From contig UQSX01000003.1 of assembly GCA_900543715.1 (NCBI GenBank), positions 1-64,000 of the forward strand: a DNA stretch of 64,000 nucleotides, given 5' to 3'. The translations under genes were made by a program, and so were the position numbers. The stretch is from an uncultured Blautia sp. GTDB taxonomy: Bacteria > Bacillota > Clostridia > Lachnospirales > Lachnospiraceae. Positions 41,366-51,717 of the stretch are shown one piece after another. Below the pieces are notes generated by a model. That model was not told where the DNA came from. It searched no databases and saw nothing but the letters and a program-made list of their open reading frames with translations. Numbering within the stretch: the stretch's first letter is position 1; every line of letters starts with the position of its first letter.

Positions 41366-42757
41366 TTACCGGATTTTCATGGGATACTGATTGTCAAAGC
41401 AGGCCTTACAGATAGGAAGGTCTCCTACCATGGACTGAAGGTCTTCGATTTTCATGTATCCCAGAGAATCTGCCCCGATCATGGAACAGATCTCTTCTGT
41501 GGAATGGGAAGAGGCGATCAACTGCTTGTTGGATGGTATATCCGTGCCGAAATAGCAGGGATATAAAAAGGGGGGCGAGCTGATCCGCACATGGACGCTT
41601 ACGGCCCCTGCCTTTTTCAGCATATGGATCAGATTGGCTATGGTGGTGCCACGGACGATAGAGTCGTCCACTAATACGATACGCTTTCCTTTTACCACAG
41701 ACTCCAAAACATTGAGCTTAAGGCGGACGCTGTTTTCCCGCTCTTTCTGAGTAGGTTTGATAAAGGTCCTGCCTACATAGCTGTTTTTATAGAAAGCAAG
41801 GCCGAAGGGGATCCCGGAAGCCTCTGAGAAGCCTTTTGCTGCGGGAATACCGGAGTCCGGAACCCCGCAGACCAGATCTGCTTCCACAGGATAGGATTTT
41901 GCCAGAGCGGCTCCTGCCCGGATTCGGGCGTCATAGATATTAATATTATCCATGGTGCTGTCCAGCCTTGCAAAATAAATATATTCAAAGATACAGTGAG
42001 CCTTCTTTTCCTGACAAAGGGTATAGTCAGAAGAAACTCCCTGTTCTGTAATGGTAATGATCTCGCCGGGACGGATATCCCGGACAAATTCAGCGCCAAC
42101 GCTTTGGAGGGCGCAGCTTTCAGAAGCCAGGATATAGGCACTGTCTCTCTTTCCAAGACACAAGGGTTTCAGGCCAAGGGGATCCCGGACTCCGATGAGC
42201 TTTCTGGGGCTGGCGATGACCAGACCGTAAGCTCCCCGGATCATACCGGCTGTTTTCAGGATAGCCTCTTCTACAGTCTTAGAGGTTATACGTTCTCTTG
42301 CGATACAGTAGGCGATCACCTCTGAATCAGTAGTGGTATGAAAGAGGGCGCCGTTTTTCTCCAGATGATCCCGCAGTTCCTGGGCGTTGACCAGGTTTCC
42401 GTTGTGGGCCAGAGCCAGAGTTCCCTTTACATAGTTCAGCACCAGAGGCTGGGCGTTGGCCAGAGTGGTGGCTCCTGTGGTAGAGTACCGCACATGTCCG
42501 ATTCCCAGATTGCCATGGAGGCTGTGGAGGTTTTCTTCTTTAAATACCTCGCTGACCAGTCCCATGCCTTTGTGGGAATCAATATTTCCCTTAGGTCCTT
42601 TGGTGTCGCTTACGGCAATGCCGCAGGACTCCTGCCCTCTGTGCTGGAGGGCGGAGAGTCCGTAGTAGATGGAAGGCGCTACGTCGTCTCCGGAAAAATC
42701 ATAGATACCGAAAACGCCGCAGGCTTCTTTTATTTCATATTGTGCATCCAGTTCCAT
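41366..42757 (-). CDS. purF: Amidophosphoribosyltransferase
   Basis: 463 residues; first step of purine synthesis, moving the amide of glutamine onto PRPP. A 12-residue propeptide precedes Cys13 (ACGVFGIYDF), the N-terminal nucleophile of the glutaminase domain, with HRGQESCGIA, RYSTTG and HNGNLVN following. The transferase domain has the PRPP loop RIVLVDDSIVRGTT. Four cysteines match the Fe-S cluster of the Bacillus enzyme: KKAHCIF, LYPCYFG and ICKACFD. It follows glnN by 15 bases, so glutamine synthesis and use are on one transcript. Confidence 0.95.
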   Translation of the reverse strand: MELDAQYEIKEACGVFGIYDFSGDDVAPSIYYGLSALQHRGQESCGIAVSDTKGPKGNIDSHKGMGLVSEVFKEENLHSLHGNLGIGHVRYSTTGATTLANAQPLVLNYVKGTLALAHNGNLVNAQELRDHLEKNGALFHTTTDSEVIAYCIARERITSKTVEEAILKTAGMIRGAYGLVIASPRKLIGVRDPLGLKPLCLGKRDSAYILASESCALQSVGAEFVRDIRPGEIITITEQGVSSDYTLCQEKKAHCIFEYIYFARLDSTMDNINIYDARIRAGAALAKSYPVEADLVCGVPDSGIPAAKGFSEASGIPFGLAFYKNSYVGRTFIKPTQKERENSVRLKLNVLESVVKGKRIVLVDDSIVRGTTIANLIHMLKKAGAVSVHVRISSPPFLYPCYFGTDIPSNKQLIASSHSTEEICSMIGADSLGYMKIEDLQSMVGDLPICKACFDNQYPMKIR

Positions 42758-42772
42758 TTGGAATAGGCTCCT

Positions 42773-44872
42773 TTACACGGAGAAGAGGAGAGCGTCATAG
42801 GTAGGATATGGAAGCTCCTCATCCGGAATTTTTGCTTCGGCTTCATCGGCGGCTGCCCGTAACTCATCCATAGTAGCGAGAACGGTCTTATGGCAGTAGT
42901 CTGCAGATTCCTGCATGGAGCCTTTTTTATCGATCTCCTGGATCTCTTCATCCAGTGTAGACAGAGCAGATGAAATCTTTTCGTAGGCATCCCCCAGAGA
43001 AGAAACCAGAGTTTCAGCAGAAGCGGTAGGTACAGAAGGCGCCAGCGCTTTCATGGCCAGAGCATTGTCTGACACAGAAGCTGCATAGCTGCTTACTGCA
43101 GGAAGGAAGTCTTTGGTCAGCATTTCCTTCATGGTCTTTGCCTCAATGCCGATGGTTTTTACATAGTTCTCAAGAAGGATCTCGTAACGGGAGAAGATTT
43201 CTTCTTTTGTAAAGATGTGATGCTTTGTGAAAAGCTCCACGTTCTTGTCAGAGATAAACTGAGGGAGGCAGTCAGGAGTAGATTCCAGATTGTATAAACC
43301 TCTCTTTTTGGCTTCTTCTACCCACTCTTCTGTGTATCCGTTTCCGTTGAAGATTACTTTTTTATGTTTTTTAATGGCACGTTTGATCAGTTCATGTACA
43401 GCGTGCTCCATATCTTCCGGTGCAGTTCCTTCCAGCTCTTTGGAAAACTGAGACAGAGCTTCTGCCACTGCTGTGTTCAGGATAATATTTGGCGTTGCCA
43501 CAGAAGCAGAGGAACCAAGCATACGGAACTCAAATTTGTTTCCGGTAAAGGCGAAAGGTGAAGTACGGTTTCTGTCCGTGTTGTCTTTCATAAAATGAGG
43601 AAGCACATGTGCGCCGGTCTCCAGCTGTACGCTTTGATGCTCGTCAAAGTAAGTATCATCTTCAATAGATTTCAGAACTGCGGTCAGTTCATCTCCCAGG
43701 AAAATGGATACGATAGCCGGCGGAGCTTCGTTGCCGCCCAGCCTGTGGTCATTTCCGGCGCTGGCTGCGGAAACACGCATCAGATCCGCATATTCGTCCA
43801 CGGCTTTGATAACCGCCATCAGGAATACCAGGAACTGGATATTCTGATCCGGCGTTTTTCCCGGATCTAACAGGTTTTCTCCTGTATTTGTAGAGATAGA
43901 CCAGTTGTTGTGCTTGCCGCTTCCGTTGATGCCTTCAAAGGGTTTTTCATGGAGCAGGCAGGCAAGGCCGTGTTTATCTGCCACTTTTTTCATGATCTCC
44001 ATGGTCAGCTGATTGTGGTCAACGGCCACGTTGGCGGTGTCAAAGATAGGTGCCAGTTCATGCTGAGAAGGAGCTACTTCGTTGTGTTTTGTCTTAGCAG
44101 GGATTCCCAGCTTCCACAGCTCCTCATCCAGGTCATGCATATAAGCGGCAACTCTTGGCTTCAGAGCGCCGAAGTAGTGATCTTCCATTTCCTGTCCTCT
44201 GGGTGCGGAAGCTCCCATTAAAGTTCTTCCGCAGAGAACCAGGTCACGGCGCTGTTTGTATAAATCTTTATCTACAAGGAAATATTCCTGCTCTGGTCCG
44301 ATGGTGGTGGAAACATGAGTTACGGCTGTATTGCCCAGAATGTGCAGGATCTTTACTGCCTCATTGCTCAGGGCTTCCATGGAGCGGAGCAGAGGAGTTT
44401 TCTTATCCAGAGCTTCTCCGCCATAGGAACAGAAAGCTGTAGGAATATACAGGGTTCCGTCTTTGATAAAGGCCGGAGAGGTAGGATCCCATGCGGTGTA
44501 TCCTCTGGCTTCGAAGGTAGCTCTCAGTCCGCCTGAAGGGAAGCTGGACGCATCCGGCTCGCCTTTCACAAGTTCTTTTCCGGAAAAATCCATGATCACT
44601 TCTCCGTTTGAAGTGGGGGAGATAAAACTGTCATGTTTTTCAGCGGTAAAGCCTGTCATAGGCTGGAACCAATGTGTAAAATGGGTAGCACCGTTCTCTA
44701 CGGCCCACTCTTTCATGGCAACTGCCACAGAGTTTGCTACTTCCAGCTCCAGATGGGTGCCGTTCTCAATGGTTTTCTTAAGAGCTTTGTAAACATCTTT
44801 CGGAAGTTTGTTTCTCATGACCTTATCATTAAATACCAGGCTTCCGTATAAAGCAGGAATATCTTTTTTCAT
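42773..44872 (-). CDS. glnN: Glutamine synthetase type III
   Basis: 699 residues, the usual size of GSIII, which is dodecameric and makes glutamine from glutamate and ammonia. Recognisable segments are FTHWFQPMTG, HNEVAPSQHELAPIFDTANVAVDHNQLTMEIM, ACLLHEKPFEGINGSGKHNNWS and RVSAASAGNDHRLGGNEAPPAI. The ATG follows AAAGGAGC on the minus strand. It has its own leader with a terminator-like hairpin and precedes purF. A type I enzyme is encoded 9 kb away at 53729, giving two glutamine synthetases in one nitrogen cluster. Confidence 0.95.
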   Translation of the reverse strand: MKKDIPALYGSLVFNDKVMRNKLPKDVYKALKKTIENGTHLELEVANSVAVAMKEWAVENGATHFTHWFQPMTGFTAEKHDSFISPTSNGEVIMDFSGKELVKGEPDASSFPSGGLRATFEARGYTAWDPTSPAFIKDGTLYIPTAFCSYGGEALDKKTPLLRSMEALSNEAVKILHILGNTAVTHVSTTIGPEQEYFLVDKDLYKQRRDLVLCGRTLMGASAPRGQEMEDHYFGALKPRVAAYMHDLDEELWKLGIPAKTKHNEVAPSQHELAPIFDTANVAVDHNQLTMEIMKKVADKHGLACLLHEKPFEGINGSGKHNNWSISTNTGENLLDPGKTPDQNIQFLVFLMAVIKAVDEYADLMRVSAASAGNDHRLGGNEAPPAIVSIFLGDELTAVLKSIEDDTYFDEHQSVQLETGAHVLPHFMKDNTDRNRTSPFAFTGNKFEFRMLGSSASVATPNIILNTAVAEALSQFSKELEGTAPEDMEHAVHELIKRAIKKHKKVIFNGNGYTEEWVEEAKKRGLYNLESTPDCLPQFISDKNVELFTKHHIFTKEEIFSRYEILLENYVKTIGIEAKTMKEMLTKDFLPAVSSYAASVSDNALAMKALAPSVPTASAETLVSSLGDAYEKISSALSTLDEEIQEIDKKGSMQESADYCHKTVLATMDELRAAADEAEAKIPDEELPYPTYDALLFSV

Positions 44873-44888
44873 AGTATGCTCCTTTCCT

Positions 44889-45008
44889 ACAGATTCCTTT
44901 TGCAGAATCTGTTTTCCATAGAAATAGAAAAAGCGCCCTGGATATCTCTATCCAAAGCGCCTTTGCTTTACGTTGTGTAGTATATACTCAGGGAAAGAAA
45001 AATGTCAA
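44889..45008 (-). promoter_or_regulatory. glnN promoter, leader terminator and second hairpin
   Basis: On the minus strand TTGACA (45003-45008) and TATACT (44979-44984) lie 18 bases apart. A short way into the transcript, AAAGGCGCTTTGGATA pairs with TATCCAGGGCGC around a GAGA loop (44933-44961), followed by TTTTT (44928-44932): a terminator ahead of the gene. A second hairpin, ACAGATTC/GAATCTGT (44889-44912), lies just before the ribosome site. This is an attenuator layout. Confidence 0.65.
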
Positions 45009-45086
45009 TCCCTTTTTTGAAATTTTTTAAAATTCTTTTTCCTTTCTGTTTAAAAAAGCCGGGAGCAGGGGATACTTAGATATCCT

Positions 45087-45148
45087 TATGATGCCATATG
45101 TCTGCAGGGAGTCATGAGCGCTATGACCTGAAAAATCCTGGCATCATA
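45087..45148 (+). other. Long-range hairpin before the HPr-like gene
   Basis: TATGATGCCA (45087-45096) pairs exactly with TGGCATCATA (45139-45148). Inside is GTCATG/TATGAC. The structure ends about 8 bases before the AGGAGG of the next gene, so it could be a structured leader affecting translation. Confidence 0.45.
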
Positions 45149-45171
45149 GTATAAAGCAGGAGGTTGTTTTT

Positions 45172-45396
45172 ATGGAAGATATGAAGATATGTCTGAAAAA
45201 GCCGGACGATGTAAAGGAATTTGTCCGGGCGGCAAGGAAATGTGACTTCGATGTGGACCTGGCCTATAACAGCGCAGTAGTAGACGGAAAATCTATATTA
45301 GGAGTATTTGCCCTGGGACTGGAGAAACCTCTTGTGGTGAGCTGCCACGGAGAAAACAGAGAGTTTCGCCAGAGTATCCAGAAATTTCAGTTATAA
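45172..45396 (+). CDS. HPr-like protein lacking the active-site histidine
   Basis: 74 residues with the HPr fold pattern: KICLKKPDDVKEFVRAARKCDFDVDLAYNSAVVDGKSILGVFALGLEKPLVVSCHG, where the VDGKSILGVFAL segment matches the HPr serine-site helix. The phosphorylated His of the GLHARPA motif is missing; the equivalent stretch reads KKPDDVKEF. It therefore cannot serve the PTS in the usual way and may be a Crh-like regulator. The Ser in DGKSILG is kept. GCAGGAGG precedes the ATG. It lies between glnN and pyrG. Confidence 0.75.
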   Translation: MEDMKICLKKPDDVKEFVRAARKCDFDVDLAYNSAVVDGKSILGVFALGLEKPLVVSCHGENREFRQSIQKFQL

Positions 45397-45416
45397 AAAT
45401 TTTTTCAAAACAGGGA

Positions 45417-45517
45417 TTTACAAAATGAAAAAAATCGGTTATAGTAGACAGCAGTTATGAATAAAGTTATGACGAAGGCGTCAGAATTTCTGTTTGGGAG
45501 ATTCTGACGCCTTTTTT
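45417..45517 (+). promoter_or_regulatory. pyrG promoter and leader terminator
   Basis: TTTACA (45417-45422), 17 bases, TATAGT (45440-45445). About 25 bases past the likely start, GGCGTCAGAAT (45477-45487) pairs perfectly with ATTCTGACGCC (45501-45511), followed by six T residues. The terminator lies 30-40 bases before the pyrG ribosome site, so it must be read through for expression of pyrG-gltB-gltD. Confidence 0.7.
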
Positions 45518-45549
45518 CATTTGTATGGAAAAATCAGGAGGAAAATGTG

Positions 45550-47166
45550 ATGGTAAAATATGTATTCGTAACCGGAGGAGTGGTCTCAGGCCTGGGTAAA
45601 GGGATCACGGCTGCCTCTCTGGGAAGGCTTTTGAAAGCAAGAGGGTATCAGGTGACCATGCAGAAGTTTGACCCTTACATTAATATGGACCCGGGCACTA
45701 TGAACCCTATCCAGCACGGAGAAGTCTTTGTTACTGACGACGGCACAGAGACAGATCTGGACCTGGGACATTATGAGAGATTTATTGATGAAAGCCTGGA
45801 TAAAAATTCAAATGTGACTACGGGAAAGATTTACTGGACAGTGCTTCAGAAGGAACGTCACGGGGATTATGGCGGCGGCACGGTACAGGTCATTCCTCAC
45901 ATTACCAATGAGATCAAAAGCCGGTTTTACAGAGGAAAAACTCCTGAGGAAGACCGGATTGCGATTATAGAAGTGGGAGGAACTGCAGGAGATATTGAGA
46001 GCCAGCCTTTCCTGGAAGCCATCCGTCAGTTCCAGCATGATGTGGGAAAGGAAAACGCAGTGCTGATCCACGTGACCCTGGTACCTTATCTGAAAGCTTC
46101 CGGAGAGCTGAAGACCAAGCCTACTCAGGCCAGTGTAAAAGAACTTCAGAGTATGGGTCTGTGGCCGGATGTATTGGTATGCCGTTCGGAGTATCGGCTG
46201 TCTGATGAGCTGAAAGACAAGATCGCACTGTTCTGTAATGTACCGCCCAATCATGTACTCCAGAATCTGGATGTGGAATACCTGTATGAGGCCCCTCTGG
46301 CTATGGAAAAAGAACATCTGGCTCAGGTGGTCTGTGAATGTCTTCATATCCCATGCCCGGAACCGGACATTACAGACTGGACGGCTATGGTGGAAAACCT
46401 GCGGAATCCCCAGTCCGAGACAGAAATCGCTATCGTAGGAAAATATATCCAGCTTCATGACGCTTACTTAAGTGTGGTAGAAGCTTTAAAACACGGCGGT
46501 ATCGCCAGCCGGGTAAACGTCAATATCCGCTGGGTAGACTCAGAAGAAATCGAGAGCCAGGGCTGCCAGGCGCTTTTGAAAGGCGTAGACGGAATCCTGA
46601 TCCCGGGAGGCTTTGGACACAGAGGAACGGAAGGAAAGATCCAGGCTGTAAAATATGCCAGGGAAAACAAGATTCCATTCCTGGGAATCTGTCTGGGCAT
46701 GCAGATGGCTATTGTAGAATTTGCCAGAAATGTAGCCGGTTTTAAGGACGCCAACAGCGCAGAACTGAATCCCGATACCATGCATCCGGTGATCTATCTT
46801 ATGCCGGAACAGAACGGCGTGGAAAATATCGGAGGAACCCTCCGGCTGGGCGCTTATCCCTGTGTGCTGAAAGAGGGAACAAAAGCATATGAATTATATG
46901 GCGCCAAAGAAATTTCCGAGCGCCACAGACACCGCTATGAAGTAAACAACGACTACCGGTCTGCTCTGGAAGAACATGGAATGACCATGGCAGGTCTTTC
47001 CCCTGACGGACGGATCGTGGAAATGATAGAGCTGAAGGATCACCCCTTCTTCATTGGAACTCAGGGGCATCCGGAATTGAAATCCAGACCAAACCGTGCC
47101 CATCCGCTGTTCCGAGGATTCGTAAAAGCAGCAGACGAGTATGGAAGAGGAAAAAGAAACAGATAG
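45550..47166 (+). CDS. pyrG: CTP synthase
   Basis: 538 residues; makes CTP from UTP using glutamine. The synthetase domain starts [24 protein letters not shown] (P-loop) and continues [28 protein letters not shown]. The glutaminase domain has Cys in [11 protein letters not shown] and the later His-x-Glu in [12 protein letters not shown] 45550 follows AGGAGGAAAA; the GTG just before it is less likely. It lies upstream of the glutamate synthase genes with the gltB ribosome site about 10 bases after the stop, so the three probably form an operon of glutamine users. Confidence 0.96.
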   Translation: MVKYVFVTGGVVSGLGKGITAASLGRLLKARGYQVTMQKFDPYINMDPGTMNPIQHGEVFVTDDGTETDLDLGHYERFIDESLDKNSNVTTGKIYWTVLQKERHGDYGGGTVQVIPHITNEIKSRFYRGKTPEEDRIAIIEVGGTAGDIESQPFLEAIRQFQHDVGKENAVLIHVTLVPYLKASGELKTKPTQASVKELQSMGLWPDVLVCRSEYRLSDELKDKIALFCNVPPNHVLQNLDVEYLYEAPLAMEKEHLAQVVCECLHIPCPEPDITDWTAMVENLRNPQSETEIAIVGKYIQLHDAYLSVVEALKHGGIASRVNVNIRWVDSEEIESQGCQALLKGVDGILIPGGFGHRGTEGKIQAVKYARENKIPFLGICLGMQMAIVEFARNVAGFKDANSAELNPDTMHPVIYLMPEQNGVENIGGTLRLGAYPCVLKEGTKAYELYGAKEISERHRHRYEVNNDYRSALEEHGMTMAGLSPDGRIVEMIELKDHPFFIGTQGHPELKSRPNRAHPLFRGFVKAADEYGRGKRNR

Positions 47167-47179
47167 GGAGGAAAATGTG

Positions 47180-50100
47180 ATGAGAGAACAACAACAGGGA
47201 CTGTACAGTCCCGCCTTTGAACATGACAACTGTGGAATCGGCGCAGTGGTAAACAGCAAGGGAATCAAGAGCCATCTGACGGTGGAGAGAGCACTCCATA
47301 TCGTGGAGAACCTGGAACACAGAGCCGGAAAAGATGCAGAGGGAAAGACAGGAGACGGCGTGGGAATCCTTCTTCAGATTTCTCATAAATTCTTTTCCAA
47401 GGTCTGTAAAAAAATGGGGATCGATCTGGGAGGAGAGAGAGAATATGGTATTGCCCAGCTTTTCTTCCCTCAGGATGAACTGAAAAGAAACCAGGCTAAG
47501 AAGATGTTTGAGATCATTGTGGAGAAAGAGGGACTGGAGCTTTTAGGCTTCCGTGAGGTTCCTGTATATCCGGATGTTCTGGGACACAAGGCCAAAGAGT
47601 GTATGCCTCATATCATGCAGGCCTTTATTAAAAAACCGGAAAATGTAGAAAAAGGACTGGATTTTGACCGGAAGTTGTACATTGCCCGGAGAGTCTTCGA
47701 GCAGAGTAACGATAATACTTATGTGGTTTCTATGTCCAGCCGTACCATTGTGTATAAAGGTATGTTCCTGGTAGGCCAGCTTCGTACTTTTTTTGCGGAT
47801 CTCCAGGATAAAGACTATGAATCTGCTATCGCTACTGTCCATTCCAGATTCAGCACCAATACAAACCCAAGCTGGGAGAGAGCCCATCCTAACCGTTTTA
47901 TCGTACATAACGGGGAAATCAATACCATCCGGGGAAATGCGGACAAAATGCTGGCAAGGGAAGAAAACATGGAATCTCCTCATTTAAAGGATCAGCTTCA
48001 CAAGATCCTTCCGGTAGTAAACCGCCAGGGGTCTGACTCTGCCATGCTGGACAATACCCTGGAATTCCTGGTAATGAGCGGTATGGATCTGCCTCTGGCA
48101 GTAATGATCACCATTCCGGAGCCCTGGGCCAACAACCAGACCCTTTCCCAGGAGATCCGGGATTTCTATCAGTATTATGCAACCATGATGGAACCATGGG
48201 ACGGTCCGGCCTCTATTGTATTTTCAGACGGCGATCTGCTGGGCGCTGTACTGGACAGAAACGGCCTTCGTCCTTCCAGATATTATGTTATGAAAAACGG
48301 TGATGTGATCCTGGCTTCTGAGGTGGGTGTTCTTCCTGTACCGGAAGAGGAGATTGTTCTGAAAGAAAGACTCCATCCTGGGAAAATGCTTCTGGTAGAT
48401 ACTGTAAAAGGCAAGATTTTAAGCGATGAAGAGATCAAGGAGATCTATGCCAATGCCCAGCCTTACGGCGAGTGGCTGGACAGCAACCTCATCGAACTGA
48501 AGGATCTGAAGATCCCTAACATGCGGGTGGAGGAATATACTTCCGAGCAGAGAAGAAGACTTCAGAAGACTTTCGGATATACTTATGAAGAATATAGAAA
48601 GTCCATTTATGAAATGGCCTTAAAAGGCAGTGAAGGCATTGCTGCCATGGGCGTGGATACCCCTCTGGCAGTGCTGTCCAAGAGAAACCGTCCTCTTTTT
48701 GATTACTTTAAGCAGCTTTTTGCACAGGTTACCAATCCGCCGATTGATGCCATCCGTGAAGAGATTGTTACCAGTACCACGGTTTATGTAGGAAAAGACG
48801 GAAACCTGCTGGAAGAAGTGCCGGAAAACTGCCAGGTACTGAAGATCAATAATCCGATCCTGACCAATACAGACCTGTTAAAGATCAAGAACATGAAGGA
48901 AAAAGGCTTTAAGGTAGCGGTGGTTCCTATTACTTACTACAAGAGTACAAAGCTGGAAAGAGCCATTGACCGTCTCTTTGTAGAGGTGGATAAAGCCTAT
49001 AAAGACGGGGCCAACATCCTGATCCTTTCCGACAGAGGGGTGGATGAGAACCATGTGCCCATTCCTTCTCTGCTGGCGGTATCTGCGGTACACCAGCATC
49101 TGGTAGATACCAAGAAACAGACTTCTCTTTCTCTGATCCTGGAATCCGGAGAACCAAGAGAGGTACATCATTTTGCAACCCTTCTCGGATATGGCGCCTG
49201 TGCAGTCAATCCATACCTGGCGCTGGAGACGATCCAGGAGCTGATCGATGAAAAACTGCTGGACAAAGACTATTATGCGGCAGTAAATGACTACAATTAC
49301 GCTGTGATCCACGGCATTGTAAAAATTGCTTCCAAAATGGGTATTTCCACCATCCAGTCCTATCAGGGCGCAAAGATCTTTGAGGCTATCGGTATTTCCC
49401 AGGAAGTCATCGATAAATATTTTGCAGGCACAGTCAGCCGTGTAGGCGGCATCACCCTGGATGACATTGCCAAAAACGTGGATGAGCTTCATTCCAAAGC
49501 CTTCGATCCCCTTGGAAGAGCAGTGGATCTCACTCTGGACAGCATTGGAAAGCATAAGATGAGAAGCGGCGGCGAGGAACACCGGTACAATCCTGCAACT
49601 ATCCACATGCTGCAGAAATCTACCCGTATGGGAGATTACGGCATGTTTAAAGAATATACAAAAATGGTAGACGAGGAGAGAAGCGGAAATCTTCGTTCCT
49701 TAATGGACTTTAACTTCCCGGAAAAGGGAATCCCTATTGAAGAAGTGGAAAGTGTAGAGGACATTGTAAAACGGTTTAAGACCGGAGCTATGTCTTACGG
49801 CTCCATTTCCCAGGAAGCCCATGAGACTCTGGCTATTGCCATGAATATGCTTCATGGAAAATCCAACACCGGTGAGGGTGGAGAAAGTGAAGAACGTCTG
49901 GATTCTGCAGGAACTGCTGTGGACAGATGTTCCGCCATCAAACAGGTGGCCAGCGCCCGTTTCGGCGTTACCAGCCGGTATCTGGTAAGCGCAAAAGAGA
50001 TCCAGATCAAGATGGCTCAGGGAGCAAAACCCGGAGAGGGGGGACATCTTCCTGCCAGAAAAGTGTATCCATGGATCGCCAAGACCAGACATTCAACCCC

Positions 50101-51715
50101 CGGGGTAAGTCTGATCTCTCCGCCGCCACATCACGATATTTATTCTATCGAGGATCTGGCCCAGCTGATCTATGACCTGAAAAATGCCAATAAATATGCA
50201 CGTATTTCCGTAAAACTTGTTTCTGAGGCAGGTGTGGGAACCGTAGCTGCCGGCGTTGCCAAAGCAGGCGCCCAGGTTATCCTGATCTCCGGATATGACG
50301 GAGGTACCGGCGCAGCTCCGGAAAGCTCTATCCACAACGCAGGACTGCCCTGGGAGCTGGGACTGGCAGAGACCCATCAGACCCTGCTGATGAATGGTCT
50401 GAGAAGCCGTGTGATGATCGAGACAGACGGTAAGCTCATGAGCGGAAGAGACGTGGCTATCGCCGCCCTTCTGGGAGCAGAGGAATTCGGCTTTGCCACT
50501 GCGCCTCTGGTAACTATGGGCTGTGTGATGATGAGAGTCTGCAACCTGGATACCTGCCCTGTTGGCGTGGCAACCCAGAATCCGGAACTTCGGAAACGCT
50601 TTACCGGAAAACCGGAATATGTGGTAAACTTTATGCGATTTATCGCTGAGGAACTCCGTGAATATATGGCGAAACTGGGCGTCCGTACCATTGACGAGAT
50701 GGTAGGAAGAAGCGACCTTCTGAAAGTAAAAGATAAAGCCCAGAATCCAATGGCTGCTAAGATCGACCTTAGTGCTATTCTGGAAAATCCTTTTGCAAAA
50801 GAAGGAGAACAGGTAACCTTTAATCCGGCGGATGTATACGACTTCCAGCTGGAGAAGACCCTGGACGAGAAAGTACTTCTGAAGAAATTTGCTTCTGCCC
50901 TGAAAAAAGGAGAAAAAGCTTCTGTATCTGTGGAAGTCAGCAACACAGACAGGACTTTCGGCACCATTCTGGGTGCAGAGATCACCAGACAGCATAAACA
51001 CGGACTGCCGGAAGACACCCTGACTGTAAACTGCAAGGGAGCCGGCGGACAGAGCTTCGGCGCCTTTATCCCGAAAGGTCTGACCCTGAAACTGGAAGGA
51101 GATACCAACGATTATTACGGCAAAGGACTTTCCGGCGGAAAGCTGATCCTGTATCCGCCGAAAAACCGGAAATACTCTGCCCAGGATAATATGATCGCCG
51201 GTAACGTAGCTCTTTACGGAGCCACCAGCGGAAAAGTATTTATAAGCGGTATTGCAGGAGAACGTTTTGCCGTAAGGAACTCCGGCGCCTATGCGGTAGT
51301 AGAAGGAGTAGGAGAACATGGCTGCGAATACATGACCGGAGGCCGTGTGGTGATCCTTGGCTCTACAGGAAAGAATTTTGCCGCAGGTATGAGCGGCGGT
51401 ATCGCTTATGTATTAGATGAAAACAATACTCTTTATAAAAATCTGAATAAAGATATGATTTCCATTGAACAGGTGGAAAGCAAGGTAGATGTTCATGAAC
51501 TGAAAAGCCTGATTGAGGAGCATGTACAGTATACCGGCTCTGAGAGAGGAAAAGAAATCCTGGAAAACTTCACCGAATATCTTCCGAAGTTTAAGAAGAT
51601 CATTCCTGATGATTACAAGAGAATGACATCCCTGAGCATTAAGCTGGAGGAACAGGGAATGAGTACAGAACAGGCACAGTTGGAAGCATTTACAGAAGTA
51701 TTTTCGGAGGTATAA
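47180..51715 (+). CDS. gltB: Glutamate synthase, large subunit
   Basis: 1511 residues; converts glutamine and 2-oxoglutarate to two glutamates. A 17-residue propeptide precedes Cys18 (HDNCGIGAVV), the glutaminase nucleophile. The central and FMN-binding domains include GAMSYGSISQEAHETLAIAMN, GGESEERLDS, PPPHHDIYSIEDLAQLIYDLK and SGYDGGTGAAPESS. Three cysteines of the 3Fe-4S site lie in VMMRVCNLDTCPVGVATQ and nearby. The C-terminal beta-helix has repeated GG turns. ATG 47180 follows GGGAGGAAAA. Length is standard. The small subunit follows two bases after. Confidence 0.96.
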   Translation: MREQQQGLYSPAFEHDNCGIGAVVNSKGIKSHLTVERALHIVENLEHRAGKDAEGKTGDGVGILLQISHKFFSKVCKKMGIDLGGEREYGIAQLFFPQDELKRNQAKKMFEIIVEKEGLELLGFREVPVYPDVLGHKAKECMPHIMQAFIKKPENVEKGLDFDRKLYIARRVFEQSNDNTYVVSMSSRTIVYKGMFLVGQLRTFFADLQDKDYESAIATVHSRFSTNTNPSWERAHPNRFIVHNGEINTIRGNADKMLAREENMESPHLKDQLHKILPVVNRQGSDSAMLDNTLEFLVMSGMDLPLAVMITIPEPWANNQTLSQEIRDFYQYYATMMEPWDGPASIVFSDGDLLGAVLDRNGLRPSRYYVMKNGDVILASEVGVLPVPEEEIVLKERLHPGKMLLVDTVKGKILSDEEIKEIYANAQPYGEWLDSNLIELKDLKIPNMRVEEYTSEQRRRLQKTFGYTYEEYRKSIYEMALKGSEGIAAMGVDTPLAVLSKRNRPLFDYFKQLFAQVTNPPIDAIREEIVTSTTVYVGKDGNLLEEVPENCQVLKINNPILTNTDLLKIKNMKEKGFKVAVVPITYYKSTKLERAIDRLFVEVDKAYKDGANILILSDRGVDENHVPIPSLLAVSAVHQHLVDTKKQTSLSLILESGEPREVHHFATLLGYGACAVNPYLALETIQELIDEKLLDKDYYAAVNDYNYAVIHGIVKIASKMGISTIQSYQGAKIFEAIGISQEVIDKYFAGTVSRVGGITLDDIAKNVDELHSKAFDPLGRAVDLTLDSIGKHKMRSGGEEHRYNPATIHMLQKSTRMGDYGMFKEYTKMVDEERSGNLRSLMDFNFPEKGIPIEEVESVEDIVKRFKTGAMSYGSISQEAHETLAIAMNMLHGKSNTGEGGESEERLDSAGTAVDRCSAIKQVASARFGVTSRYLVSAKEIQIKMAQGAKPGEGGHLPARKVYPWIAKTRHSTPGVSLISPPPHHDIYSIEDLAQLIYDLKNANKYARISVKLVSEAGVGTVAAGVAKAGAQVILISGYDGGTGAAPESSIHNAGLPWELGLAETHQTLLMNGLRSRVMIETDGKLMSGRDVAIAALLGAEEFGFATAPLVTMGCVMMRVCNLDTCPVGVATQNPELRKRFTGKPEYVVNFMRFIAEELREYMAKLGVRTIDEMVGRSDLLKVKDKAQNPMAAKIDLSAILENPFAKEGEQVTFNPADVYDFQLEKTLDEKVLLKKFASALKKGEKASVSVEVSNTDRTFGTILGAEITRQHKHGLPEDTLTVNCKGAGGQSFGAFIPKGLTLKLEGDTNDYYGKGLSGGKLILYPPKNRKYSAQDNMIAGNVALYGATSGKVFISGIAGERFAVRNSGAYAVVEGVGEHGCEYMTGGRVVILGSTGKNFAAGMSGGIAYVLDENNTLYKNLNKDMISIEQVESKVDVHELKSLIEEHVQYTGSERGKEILENFTEYLPKFKKIIPDDYKRMTSLSIKLEEQGMSTEQAQLEAFTEVFSEV

Positions 51716-51717
51716 AG

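Noticed and set aside
40926..41390. Several open frames in the hairpin-rich region before purF
   Set aside because: They cover palindromes in all frames and share no recognisable protein features; better explained as non-coding.
45477..45517. Terminator of the HPr-like gene
   Set aside because: A good promoter lies between the HPr-like gene and the hairpin, so it is better read as a leader terminator of pyrG, though it would also stop read-through.
50093..51319. Long open frame on the minus strand inside gltB (over 400 codons)
   Set aside because: It lies wholly opposite a well-recognised gltB with the expected motifs; the long frame is a by-product of codon use and its translation has no recognisable family pattern.
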